Source: Hevea brasiliensis
Lineage: Eukaryota; Streptophyta; Magnoliopsida; Malpighiales; Euphorbiaceae
Direction: 5' to 3'
Assembly (NCBI RefSeq): GCF_030052815.1
Contig: NC_079496.1
Location: 4,588,001-4,652,000, forward strand
DNA: 64,000 bases
Below the pieces are notes generated by a model. That model did not search any database and was not told the origin of the DNA. It worked only from the letters and a program-made list of their open reading frames with translations. Positions 24,641 through 36,407 of this stretch are shown one piece after another (position 1 is the first letter of the stretch; every line of letters begins with the position of its first letter). The translations under genes and the position numbers were made by a program.

Positions 24641-27132
24641 TTATTTAGGTGGAGTATTTGCAAGTTTGTAAACATAATTAGAGAACGCTTCATATTCTCT
24701 TTCACCTCCTACTTCATCAATTGGCACAGCATTGCGAATTTCTTTCAAATCTTCTTGTGTTAGCTCCACTGCTAAGGACCCAATATTGGTTTCAAGGTTC
24801 TTCAATTTAGTTGTCCCTGTAAAACATCCAGGGGAATCATCACCGCTATTGCATTTCATGTTTTCATGAAAACAGGGAATCTAAATTTCTAGAGTCAAAT
24901 ATACCAGGAATTGGAACTATGTCTTCTCCCTGGTGCAGAAGCCAAGCCAGTGCTAATTGAGGTGGAGTGCAGGCATGCTTTGCAGCCAGGTCCGCAAGAC
25001 GGGCATATATAACTTTATTTCTCTCTAAATTCTCTCCAGTAAATCTGGGATGCATAACCTATGGCAGGATATCAGATCATTTCAAGGACATCCATGATAA
25101 AAATTAAATATATATTGCAATAATATCAACCAACCAATAGGCTCTTATCAGGCAAGCTTTCCACCACTGCCTTCCCAGCAAAGAACCCACGACCTAGAGG
25201 GCTATATGCTACTATGCCAATACCAAGCTCTCTGAGTAAACAGGCAGAAATACATTATATGTATATGTATCAGTCCAATTTCACTGTAGTGGAGAATAGA
25301 AAATGCAATGGGCACTGAACAAACCTACAGACTGGAACTATGTCCTCTTCAATTTCACAACTCCACAACGAGTACTCCATTTCTACAGCTGTTATAGGAT
25401 GAACAGCATTTGCCCTCCTTATAGTATCTACACTAGCTTCAGATAACCCAATATACTTTATCTTTCCCTCCTCTACCAGCTTCTTCAATTCCCCAATCTA
25501 CCACACACAATTAAATCAACATTCTATATATGTCAAAAGGAATGAAAAGGATTAACAGGTTTTGAACCAAACATAGAGGAAATATAATCTGTAACTCTTA
25601 CAGTATCCTCTATTGGCACTGAACTGTCCACACGATGCTGATAATACAGATCAATATAGTCCACATCAAGCCGCTTTAAACTAGCTTCACAGCATTGCCT
25701 CACATATTCTGGGCTGCCATTCACTGCAAATTGAAATCCCTTTGACCTTATAATGCCAAATTTTGTTGCTAACTGAACTTTTTCTCTAGGAAGCTGCTTT
25801 AAGGCCTGAAAAATGAAAATAGGGAGAACTTCTTTAGTTTTGCAGCACTATTTTAATCAACTCCTGCCTCCTTTAGCATAAAGCAGTTATAATCTCATCA
25901 CATTTTTTTCAGTTATAGAAGGTAGACTTTTTTTCACTGGATTCAAAGCCCTGTATCCTTTGATGTAGATTCCGTGAATAGACACACTCTACTTGTTTGG
26001 AAAAGTTCAGGATTGATTTGGAACTTGAAATTAAAATATAAAATCAAAAGAAAAAATTTACCTTCCCAACCATGATCTCATTGTCATAATTATCTCCATA
26101 TAGATCAGATGTGTCAAAAAAGGTGATTCCTTTCGAAAAAACTTCCTTTATAATTTCACATCCAGCTTCATGTGGGAGTGGTGGATTATATATTCCTGAG
26201 AGTCCTCCACACCCAAAGCCCAGTCTAGAAACCTGAAATCAACACCATTAGAAGGAAATCATAGCCCTTGGTTGACGGATCTAAGTTACTAACTTCCATC
26301 CTAGCTACCAAAAAGTAAAATGGCCATTTGAGTAACCGATGTCCGGATACTGTGCAAGTAGCCATCACTACATCTATCAAACAGGTTAAGGGTAACCATC
26401 CTTCATAAAAATTTCATCACTACGGCAGCTAAAAACTATACCGTTGACAGATGCAGAATTGAATTTCTGAATCAATAAAACTTGAAGTTTACAGAAGGGG
26501 GAAATGTGTTCCGTGAAAGTAAAAAAATTATTTTATGGTGACATTGATTGATAACCTAAACACATAGGAAGATTCAATAACTACATTATTGCAATAACCA
26601 TAGAAACATTCCATTTCTCAGCATGACATTGACGACATTTCTCCGTGAAAGCCTTTACTCAGCTTTTCTTTCTCTGTTTTCTTGGCCTGTTACCCAAATT
26701 CATCTTATTTCTCAAAGAAAAAAAAAGTTATAATGGGATAATTCTTTTCCACTCAATTTAAGGTTCATATGCCAGTTATATCTGATTCTGGGTTACAGAA
26801 ATATAATTTTTCAAATCCAATATGTAGAACTAGTAGAGAAATTACGAGTGTGACAAACTGAATATATGCTACTCTCCAAAGCTAATTATTAAATGGTCCA
26901 GAATTGCTTGAAGAACCCATAACAGAAAAATTAAAACTAAAATAGGTCAAAGAAAAGTATGAACTTAATAATAATAATGATTCACAAAAATTAAGTACAT
27001 AGATCAAAAGATGAAATAAGTTTTAAAGTGATACTTGTATATTGCAAAATAAATAGTAAATGGCATGCTTACCTCCAATCCCTGACTGCCCAGTTTCACT
27101 CTTGGGATTTGGATCTGTGATTTTGCTTCCAT
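24641..27132 (-). CDS. NADPH-dependent aldo-keto reductase, AKR13/perakine reductase-like
   Basis: Seven exons on the minus strand: 27132-27073, 26232-26062, 25805-25602, 25497-25325, 25231-25135, 25058-24905 and 24816-24641. They sum to 1035 bases, a 344-residue protein, the usual length for this plant family (auxin-induced PCNT115/IN2-2 and perakine reductase-like). It should fold as a TIM barrel and reduce aldehydes or ketones with NADPH in the cytosol; the substrate is unknown. The catalytic tetrad is visible: Asp60 and Tyr65 ([11 protein letters not shown]), Lys92 (ATKFG) and His134 (LYYQHRVD). Also present are [15 protein letters not shown], the [10 protein letters not shown] loop and the IPIPGTTK cofactor segment. 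The start [21 protein letters not shown] is family-typical. An in-frame ATG further upstream would add about 40 unlikely residues and was not used. Broken copies flank it on both sides. Confidence 0.93.
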
Positions 27133-27259
27133 GGAAACACAGCTTAGCTGAAGATGCAGTGACAACAAAATGCTAAAAGTGGCAAAGTTCCTGTAAGGCA
27201 TATCATTATGTATTATATTCTCTTTCCTACCAGTTTTGGTAGGGACCACCTGTTTCACT

Positions 27260-27688
27260 AAATATCATATGTGAGCTAGGTGTACAATTGCACTCAATAC
27301 ATAAACAGGCAATCTTATTCTGGATTTATTTAATAGAGAAAGACTTATTTAGGTCTGGAAATAGGCCTTTATTTAATTCATAAAAATATGATAGAAATAT
27401 AAATTTCTTTTATTAATTAAGTGTACAAGTCAAGTTATACACTCAATATAAATAAGGATTTCTCTATTTTATTACAGCAGAAAAATGTTAGTAGATGTGT
27501 CACCTTCCATTTCCAACCTTCACCTAAAATTGGGATGATAATGTTGGCATAACAACAAAATCATCGGTATTCTCTGTTACATTACATCATTTACAAGCAA
27601 GATGCTCCCTGTCTCATCATTTATTGCAAGAGAAAGACATGAAATAACTCTCTGTTGTTTTGCCAGAAAAAAAGGGCATGTTTTAGCT
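27260..27688. other. upstream region of the AKR gene
   Basis: No gene was recognised. This is presumably promoter and spacer between the intact AKR and the degenerate copy upstream of it. Confidence 0.4.
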
Positions 27689-27874
27689 TATAATTTTTGG
27701 TGGGGAGTTTGCAAGCCTTCAGGTATATTTAGCTATAATAGGAATTTCTCTTAAGCCATAACTTCATTAACGTGCAGAATCCGAAATTTCTTGTAAATTC
27801 TCTTGCAAGCTTTACATCATTGATCCAATATTGTCATCAAGGATCTTAACTATACTTGCTCCTGCATAATTTCA

Positions 27875-27915
<41 letters not shown>

Positions 27916-28175
27916 CATTGGTCACTACAAATCATGGTTAAAACTAATTGCAGCTATCAAGTTTAAACTGAAGAAAAGAATTCAGTCACATGCTTGCATG
28001 AAAAGGGCATTTTCAGAGTAACCAGGAATTGGGACTATGTCATTCCCTTGATGGAGAGCCATGCCAGAGCTAACGAGGAGGAGTGCAGCCATGCTTTGTA
28101 GCCAAAAGTTGGCAAGCGGGTATATATGGGACTTTGCTGTTTCCTAGATTCTCTTCTTTGAATCTTGGATGTGTC
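27689..28175 (-). pseudogene. degenerate aldo-keto reductase fragment (exons 6 and 7)
   Basis: Minus-strand similarity to exon 6 of the intact gene lies at about 28023-28172 (THPRFKEENLGNSK, then KHGCTPPR). A more decayed exon 7 lies at about 27689-27865, where the matching tail around LAN-PP and the Lys-Asn-Leu-rich start can still be traced. Frameshifts break both. A (TA)n(TG)n microsatellite lies in the intron between them. Exons 1-5 are absent. It is the third copy of the tandem array and clearly older than the fragment at 22976. Confidence 0.75.
27875..27916 (+). repeat. compound (TA)n(TG)n microsatellite
   Basis: About ten TA units pass directly into about eleven TG units, between the two exon relics of the degenerate AKR copy. 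Confidence 0.9.
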
Positions 28176-28762
28176 TGTACAACGAAATTTGTGAGATACA
28201 AATTCCAGAAACAAAATTTTATTCTTTCATACTGCCATTTAAAAGGCAGAATGGTTAAATTGGGATGGACATTGCAACGCAGAGAATAATCGTGTATAAA
28301 CAAATTTTTATATATAAAATTTATTAATAAAATCTTTATTAAAATAAAATAATTATAAAATTTAATAATTATTAATTCATTTAATCATAATATAAAAAAT
28401 AAATAATTTTATTTATAAAATAATTAATAAATTAATCTAAAAATCTTTAATTTTCTATTACACTTTTATAAAATTAATAAATTGAATGCGTGTAATAATT
28501 ATTTATCATCGTCTCTTCTCAACAAAAATAAACTATCAATGTCTATTCTGAACGTCGTCGTTTGACCTTCAGATATCAAAACCAAAAAACGACGTAGCAT
28601 ATTATTAGCTAAAAAGAAATGAAAATCCTAAATGCAGCATTTCGAGAGAAGACGCGAGTACGAACTCTTCTTTCTCTGTTTGCGCAACGCTTCTGTTTTT
28701 GGATCTCTTGAAAGCCCGGTGGAGAAGAAATCGAACAAAAATAAGAATTCAGAGAGAGAAGG
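28176..28762. other. promoter region of the p24 gene
   Basis: An AT-rich stretch to about 28500 is followed by less AT-rich leader sequence with purine-rich GAGAGAGAAGG just before the start codon. I do not see a clear TATA box. Confidence 0.4.
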
Positions 28763-31260
28763 ATGGAAAGAAGGCAGATCTACGTTGTGGCAGCTCTTTT
28801 ATTTACCTTAATTGGCCGCATATCTTCTCTTTCCGTCACCGTGAACGACGTTGAATGCGTCTACGAGTATGTCCTCTACGAAGGCGATACCGTTTCTGGG
28901 AACTTCGTGGTGGTTGATCACGACATCTTCTGGAGCTCTGATCACCCCGGAATTGATCTCACCGTAAGTCAATGTCCTCCCTCTATCTCATTTTCGTTTC
29001 ATTCGGATCCATGCTTTGTTCGTTTTTCCGGATTACTCTTAGATCTACCTGTTTGATTTCGTTTATTTTACGATTTTTTTTTTGGGTTAATTCCGCATGG
29101 GTTTTTAATTTTTTTCAGTCGATTTTGTTTCGCTTTTGATTAGGTAAAGGAGTGGGGAAATGGGGAAATGGGAAATGGGGTGTGTATGGTTTCCGATAAA
29201 ATTAAGGTCAACGAAAGGAAATAATCTTTTCATAATTCCTTCTGGTGATTTGGTCTGACACATATTGGCTGCAATTTCATAAAGGTGGGTCATTTTTTAA
29301 ATTTAACTAAATAAAGCCCTCAGTGCTTGGAATACCAGGAAAGTTATTTTCTCTGGGCTGGAAAACATTAGAGTTGGCGTTATAATGCAAGCAAAGTATA
29401 TATTATATCAATCTTACTAGTTTTTCTTAACTTGAGATTATTTCTAAAACTCCATTGCATGTGTTACCCGCCAATGAACTTTGCCAAAAAGATTTAAATA
29501 TAGATTGGTCAAATGGCTAAAAGTACAAGTGAAATTGCGAATTAAAACATTAATGGACATAGCTTCTCTGTAGGTAATTGTGAGTGAAAAAAAAATCAGT
29601 AAGCTTAGATTCCTGCATGAAAGGTTTGACACGATACAAAAATCCAAAAGTGGACTTAAAATGAAATGAAAGCTATGATATTGAAGAGTGATATTCTTGA
29701 AAAAGAGTGCGTTTAAATGTAATTTGAGTTAAATGTCTCTCGTAGCAAATTTCTTTTCCTTCCTTTTTTTTTTCACTCAGGTTATCTGTGTATGCATCCA
29801 TTGATAGAATCAGCATATCAACATACATATCATTGCAAAATTAACAAAGCATTTTTAGATAACTCAACTCAGGAAAAGTAAGATTTAGATGCAGGGAAAA
29901 TGAAACATATTGAGACAGTCCAGATATAATCAGTGATTGTGTACATGTGTCTCTGTGTATCAGGGGGAAGGGTGGAGAAGGGAATGAGAGTCTGATCTAT
30001 CTTGAATTGGTAGCTTAAAGTTCTAATGAATTGCATATAAATGATGGTTGGTTGGATATAAATGAAATCTGACAAGTTATTTGTTGTCTTGTTTCCCAAA
30101 AATTAAAAATTTTCATCAGGATTAACTCTCGCGTATGCACAAGTTTAATTTAAGGTTAGTTTAAGGAAGACTTGTAGCATGATGATTGGGGAAGAGTAAG
30201 CAACTTATAGATATGACTGTTAATTCGTATAATGAATTCCTTCAGGGTCTTCAACTTGTACTGTGTTTTCGTTGATCTTTTTTCTCTTTAAACAGCAGGG
30301 CACAAATTTATAGTGTTGACATGTTGCGAACTTATACCAGATGCTAGGATTACCTGTGGTAAGGTGGCATTGCTTTAATTTATTGCTTCATCTTGATTTT
30401 GGCTGTCATGCAGGTGACATCCCCTTTGGATAACGTGGTTCACACTGTGAAGGGGACATCTGGCGACAAGTTTGAGTTTAAGGCCCCAAGAAGTGGAATG
30501 TACAAATTCTGTTTTCACAATCCCTACTCAACACCAGAGACTGTCTCTTTCTATATTCATGTGGGTCATATTCCCAATGAGCATGATCTTGCGAAAGATG
30601 GTTTGTAAAATTATCTTTCATTAATATATCTTTTATTCTACATCCATCTCTATGTGTTTCAACTTATGAACTATTAAAAAACTAATGAAATTTAACTGTT
30701 TATTTAAGCCAATTGGTTCAATTATCATATTTTAGGTTATATCGGCACTGAAGAGATTTTTTTTCTTTTGTACATTTGATGTTTACATGTTTGTTTCTTA
30801 CAGAGCATCTGAATCCTATTAATGTTAAAATTGCTGAGCTGAGAGAAGCATTGGAGTCTGTTACGGCAGAGCAGAAGTACTTAAAAGCACGTGATGCTCG
30901 ACATCGCCGTAGTAAGTTTCTCTGATTCTTTCTTTTTCTTTTTTCATGCATTTAGGCTATAATTGTGAACATTTTTCAGTTTTGTTCTTTATTTATTTAT
31001 TTTTTAGTGGGGCTGTATTTAGAATTAAGGCTATGATTACAAACAAGTTTCCCAAGACACATGTTGGAAAGGCATTTGTCATTTGTCATATGCAATAGAT
31101 TTTGATAATGGTGTTTTCTTCTGCAGCGAACGAGAGTACACGAAAGCGTGTTATAGGCTACACAGTGGGAGAGTACATTTTACTGGCTATTGTAAGCATA
31201 CTTCAGGTTGTATATATTCGTCGCCTCTTCAGCAAATCAGTTGCATACAACCGAGTCTGA
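28763..31260 (+). CDS. p24 (emp24/gp25L) family cargo receptor, beta subfamily
   Basis: Four exons: 28763-28963, 30414-30600, 30804-30911 and 31127-31260. They sum to 630 bases, 209 residues. It is a type I membrane protein of COPI/COPII vesicles cycling between ER and Golgi. Parts in order: cleavable signal peptide, about residues 1-23 (VVAALLFTLIG); luminal GOLD domain, about 24-120, with two cysteines (C32, C100); coiled coil, about 133-165 (VKIAELREALESV); membrane span, about 179-196 (GEYILLAIVSILQVVYI); short cytosolic tail RRLFSKSVAYNRV. The tail and overall length fit plant p24beta3. Intron 1 is long (1.45 kb). From memory, p24beta3 lies beside the YGL/LRDR gene in Arabidopsis, as here. 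Confidence 0.95.
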
Positions 31261-31769
31261 GCCACCTCATTGTTTGTTAATTCTAGACGAGTTCAGGGAA
31301 ATGTTGTAATGCCCTTGAGAAAAGTGATCTGCTGGTTTATCCTGTTCAGTTTTTGCACTTCAACCATAATGCAAAGTTTAGAACTTTAAGATATAGCCCA
31401 TGTTTGATGGGCTTTGAGCTCTTATTTTTATACAACTCTTGACGTTGCCTGGAAAATGCATGATTGTGTTGCTGCATTACAGACGAAAGAATAACTAATA
31501 GGAGAGTCTAAAATTTACCTTTTAAAAAAAAAAAAAAATTGTGCAGGGGAGAGGTGGGAGGACCTGAAGCCCAACTGTGGTCTTCTCTCAATATTACAAA
31601 CTGAATCATAAAATTTAATAAACTTGTTTTACGTGTATTAACGGTTTGGCTTAAAAAAAAAAAAATGAAGAAAAAAATAGAGAGCTCAACGGATTCCCTG
31701 TTGCCCATTCAAAGGCATATTATCATAACAGATAGATATAACCATTTAATTGCCAAAACAGATTAGGAA
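31261..31769. other. spacer between p24 gene and tRNA
   Basis: 3' UTR of the p24 gene, then non-coding DNA with A-runs at about 31524 and 31653. CAAAACA motifs just before the tRNA resemble the CAA start-site motif of plant tRNA genes. Confidence 0.4.
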
Positions 31770-31841
31770 TCCGTTGTCGTCCAGCGGTTAGGATATCTGG
31801 CTTTCACCCAGGAGACCCGGGTTCGATTCCCGGCAACGGAA
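31770..31841 (+). tRNA. tRNA-Glu(UUC): tRNA-Glu (anticodon TTC)
   Basis: A 72-base cloverleaf. The acceptor stem TCCGTTG (31770-31776) pairs with CAACGGA (31834-31840), with discriminator A at 31841. The anticodon loop CTTTCAC is at 31801-31807, with anticodon TTC at 31803-31805. The T arm is CCCGGGTTCGATTCCCGG, with a perfect 5-bp stem and a B box. The A box lies in TCGTCCAGCGGTTAGGAT. There is no intron and no encoded CCA. It is a nuclear-type gene, transcribed by RNA polymerase III from internal promoters. Confidence 0.97.
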
Positions 31842-31842
31842 G

Positions 31843-31848
31843 TTTTTT
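31843..31848 (+). terminator. RNA polymerase III terminator of the tRNA
   Basis: A run of six T begins two bases after the tRNA, the usual pol III stop signal. Confidence 0.85.
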
Positions 31849-32238
31849 CCTGTAATTTTAATAAAATGTAAATGTTGAGCACAAAAAAAGAGGCTTTTTT
31901 TTAAATCATTATTGAGTTCAATTCCCTAATTTTTTAAAATATTTTCTTAATTGTAGTTTGTTGTTAAGCCCACCGACCATCAACGTGCTGTGGATAAGAC
32001 CCCACGTTTCTTTTATTTTATTGCAGTAAATATAAAAAATCGTGGAGTGCATTAAATTACTGGAATACCCCTATTTTAACTGGAGGCAATCGTTGATTCG
32101 GTGTGAATTTGTAAAAATTGAAAGGGTAACATTGGGAGTAAAAATTAGAGTGCCGGAAACCTCATAACTACTTAAAACTGGAAACGTCTCCGGTTTTACG
32201 TATTCCAGAGACCACCAATCCCAAACAGTCACTGAAAA
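31849..32238. other. upstream region of the YGL/LRDR gene
   Basis: No gene. Presumed promoter and 5' UTR. Confidence 0.4.
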
Positions 32239-34930
32239 ATGTTGGCAGTTTTTGACAAAACGGTAGCTAAGTGCCCGGAGGCGCTGCAGAGCCCGAACTC
32301 TGGTTCTAACTCCGCGATGAAAGATGGGTTCTTGGCCAAGCATTTTGGGTCAGTCCACCCCGGTTCTGTCACTGTCAATCTTGGCTCTGCTGGTGTTATT
32401 GCTTACTCCCTTGACAAGCAAAACCCTCTCCTCCCTAGGTAGTTTTTTCTTTGGCTTCTGTTTTGCCCAAAACAATCATTACAATGCCTTTTTTTTTTCT
32501 TTTTTTTTTTCCTTCCTAATGTTCGATCTAATCTTGATCGCTTTTCTGCCTTTTCGTTTTGGGATTTTGGGGTGTATGGTTCTTGAGAAAACGAGAAATG
32601 ATGAAAACCAAATATTTGATGCAGATGATTATTTTTCTAATGATCAACAATATTTTAGATTTTCTTTTTTTGATGGATGTGTTCTGATACAAAAAAAAAA
32701 AAAAAAAGAAAAAAAAATCCTTGCTGGGATCTTTTATTGGTAGTAATTGCTTATAAATTTGGATGGATATGTTATGATCTGGGGCTATTTGTTTGCGGGA
32801 ATTTGAAGTCTTATTGATTCCTTCCGTAGATCTATTCTTTTCCATGTATCATCGTCATTGTCGTCACTTGGTTTTTATCTAATCATGAAAAAGAATCTCA
32901 GTCTGGCTAGGGTCTTGAGTTTCTAATTTGGTTGAGACTTGCTGTAATGCATATATATTTTTTAAATTTTTCCTTAGTGATAAAGGGCTCTTAGAGTTGT
33001 TGATTGGGTCATCCATTGTTGTTATTAGTCGTATCATATACTGTTGTTTTGTTAATTAATAGTCATATTTTTAACCTCTTAATATAATTTCCATGAGCTT
33101 GTATAGGATGAGTTTATCTAACTATTGGTTCCTGGTGATTTGGCTTTAGTACGGCATATAATCTGAGTCTAGAGATTTCCACTTTTATTTAACATATATT
33201 GTTTTATTCATGGTTCTAATATAGACAAAAGACAAATCAAATCTAGTTCAGCGGCTATTCCGTCACTTCATGTAATTTCCATTTTTGGAGGTATTTGGAT
33301 GCTTTTTTTATTGGAGTGATCCCATTTGTAGTTTGAAATGTGCTTCCACAAAATCAATTGGTCAATATATGGCATGGAGAGAATCATATTTTTTTGTATG
33401 ATATTAGTCTCAGTGTTTTCTTCTCTACTTAGATTAGTATTGTTGGCTATTTTTTGTGAGTTGCCATGCTATAAAAGATAAAAGGCTCATCTCTTTGTTG
33501 TTGAAAGTTAAGAAATCAGGGCATGTGTGCCTCTGCCTGTAATCCAATATTTTTCAGCAAACTATAAAGCCAATTCCACTTTTTATTTTTGTTCTTTGTC
33601 CATTTTTATTTGTTGAAAATGCTTCAGATTTATCTTGAATAAATATGTTTTTTTTGTCTCATTTGTACATAACTTTGTTTTATATCTTCTTTTTTTCTTG
33701 TTAGATTATTTGCGGTTGTAGACGACATTTTCTGCTTATTCCAAGGGCACATTGACAATGTTGCGGTCCTTAAGCAACAATATGGCTTAAATAAAACTGC
33801 AAATGAGGTGATCATTGTTATTGAAGCTTATAGAACCCTCCGAGATCGAGGGCCTTATCCTGCTGATCAGGTTGTCCGAGACATCCAAGGGAAATTTGCT
33901 TTTATTCTATATGATAGCTCTTCAAAAACCACATTTATAGCTGCTGTAAGTAAAACCTTATGCTTAGGTTGTTGAGTTATATATAATCAGTTGCTTGAAT
34001 CAAGCTTAACTTTGTTTCTTTGATGCAGGATACTGATGGAAGTGTACCTTTCTTCTGGGGAGCTGATTCTGAAGATAATCTTGTTCTTTCAGATGATGTT
34101 CAGATTGTGCAGCAGACCTGTGGGAAATCATTTGCACCATTCCCTAAAGGTGACATTTTTCTAATCATAATTGGATCAATTGCCTTGTATGTGATTCATA
34201 AAAATATCGTTTTTGGTACTTTTTTTTTTTTTGAAACATATCTCAGTATAGGGAAGAAAATACAAAATAAAAAACATAAGGAAACGCACATATAAGGATT
34301 GAAATCTACTTCAAGTTGGTCAGGGATAGGTGAAAATTGAAAACCCCAACAATGGGGAATTTTTACGTGCACTAAAATTTTCAACACAATATGTGCATCG
34401 TGCATCTTTTTATATGTTTTCTGAGAGTTTCTTTGTAATTTTTTTATCGCTTTTATTTTTATTAATGTCATTCATTTTGCACACAAGATTTTGGGTTCAA
34501 AGTTAGGTCTTGTTTTTTTGGAAAATTTCTATTCCTTTTTAGTTATCTTGTGATAACAAAAATTTTATAATATTTCTATCTGTTCTCTAGTTTTCATTAC
34601 CTTTCATCTCTTATAGCATTCCGTAATCTCATTAACTTTAGATGGTCATTTAAGCTGCAAGCATGGCATTGGCAAGTCTATGATAGATGATGATCTGTAT
34701 GGGTTAGATTGCATAATTTATCAGTTTCTGTTGTTACCTCAGGATGCTTCTTTACAACTTCGGGAGGCTTGAGGAGCTTTGAGCACCCTCTGAATGAGTT
34801 GAAGCCAGTTCCAAGAGTGGACAGTTCAGGTCAGATTTGTGGTGCAACTTTCAAGGTGGATGCAGAGACTAAAAAGGAAGGTGGCATGCCAAGAGTTGGG
34901 AGTGCTTACGACTGGTCCTCAAACTACTAA
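32239..34930 (+). CDS. aluminium-induced protein with YGL and LRDR motifs (TSJT1/Wali7-like)
   Basis: Four exons: 32239-32438, 33705-33945, 34029-34149 and 34743-34930. They sum to 750 bases, 249 residues. The protein belongs to the plant Wali7/TSJT1 (DUF3700) family, related in fold to class II glutamine amidotransferases (glutaminase domain). Seen here: start MLAVFDKTVAK; the YGL motif in KQQYGLNKTANEV; the LRDR motif in YRTLRDRGPYPADQVV; and GKFAFILYD followed by a DTDGSVPFFWG stretch as in amidotransferase domains. Residue 2 is Leu rather than the N-terminal catalytic Cys of true amidotransferases, so enzyme activity is not expected. Family members respond to metals, auxin and stress; the molecular role is unknown. 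Confidence 0.93.
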
Positions 34931-36351
34931 GGAGCTATAAAGTTTTTCTCAATGGGGCTGGTTGTTAACAGCCCTTGTGTTGGTTTTGCAATATCTTCTT
35001 CTGATCTTACATTCCGATCTTTTATGATTTTGCTGCACAAACAGATCACTTTATATTGCTGTTAGTATTTCCCAAAAACAGGACAGCAATTTACAGTGCT
35101 GTAAGTGTTGCTTAGTGTCCAACTAAGCCCTAACTTTTGTGGGGCTTAACATAAAATAAGATCTACCTTGCATATAGTGTTTCTTGTACAATACATGGTT
35201 GTTTTGCATTTGTTGATTTTAGCTCTTATTTTGGCTTGTTGGAGATGGACAGAGATAGGGAGACAAGAGGGGGAAGTCTTTTGAGGGAGATGAATTTACT
35301 GCTTTTGAACTGGGGAACAGTCTGCCATTGGGCGTGTTGATGTCATTTTTCTTTTAGAAGTTGCATAATTTACGTAGGGTATGTGCCCGATAAACTCCCG
35401 CCGTAATGTAATTTCATAATTTCCTCCTGGTCATCCCTTGACCTTTAATGAAAGTCTACCTTTGGAAAAAAAAAAAAAAAACTCCTGCCACAAGGTTCAC
35501 TTTGGAGAAGTATTATAGCCAGGTTAAAGCTGCAAGTCTAGTTGGATGTAACCCCTGCTTTGTTTTACTAAGTAGCAACAAGCATCTCAGTAGTGAAAAT
35601 GGCACTGAAGATAGTACACCTAGAGTAATCATAATGCCTATTTATTTGTTTACCAGGGTAGGGATAAAAAGAGCGATCATTGTTTAATTTTATGGAAAGG
35701 AGGTTCTTGACACGTGATCAGCAGTTGAATTCGTTATTTCTCGAAGTGGTGGTTGCTGTCTCTGCTCTGTGAAGTAGAAAGACGGCAGGCTTGATGAGTT
35801 GGTCTTTGTTGGATAATTTGATATTGAGGATAGTAACAATGCAGTGTGTTTTTAGGTAGTGAAGCACACCATAAAATTTTTTGTGTCAGATCCATTTAGA
35901 GGCTGCACAAACAATTTCCAAAATTACAACACAAATAAGGTCAATGCTTTAAAATGGTTCAAAAATGGTTCAACTAGTGTTCTAGAAAGCTCAAGGAGCA
36001 CGTATTAATGCAAGGCTTATTGTACTGTGGACAACCAGCAGATGTAGAGGGGATGATTATATGTGTATGGGTGATTTCATATAGATACATGGAATGATAA
36101 TTTGTCATGTATAAATACGTGGATCTTATAAAATTATAACTACTTGATAATTATTAAATAATTTTTATTTTTTTAATATTTAATAATTAATATCATATAT
36201 ATATATATATTTAATTTTTATTAATTAAATATATCTTTGGACACTTAAACTATTACGTTTCTGTTTAATAAATATTTGAATTTTTTTTTTTTACTTATCT
36301 CACACGTTAATTCAATCAAAATTCATTAGCACAAAATTGTACACTCATTTG

Positions 36352-36354
<3 letters not shown>
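34931..36354. other. 3' region of the YGL/LRDR gene and intergenic DNA
   Basis: 3' UTR, then non-coding DNA. A-run at about 35466-35480. The small open frame at 35448-35687 crosses this run and is not convincing. AT-rich from about 36100. Confidence 0.4.

Positions 36355-36404
<50 letters not shown>
36355..36404 (+). repeat. (AT)n microsatellite
   Basis: About 25 uninterrupted AT units. Confidence 0.95.

Positions 36405-36407
<3 letters not shown>

Noticed and set aside
32324..32845. Long frames on both strands in intron 1 of the YGL/LRDR gene
   Set aside because: They are driven by poly(T)/poly(A) runs and overlap a supported intron.
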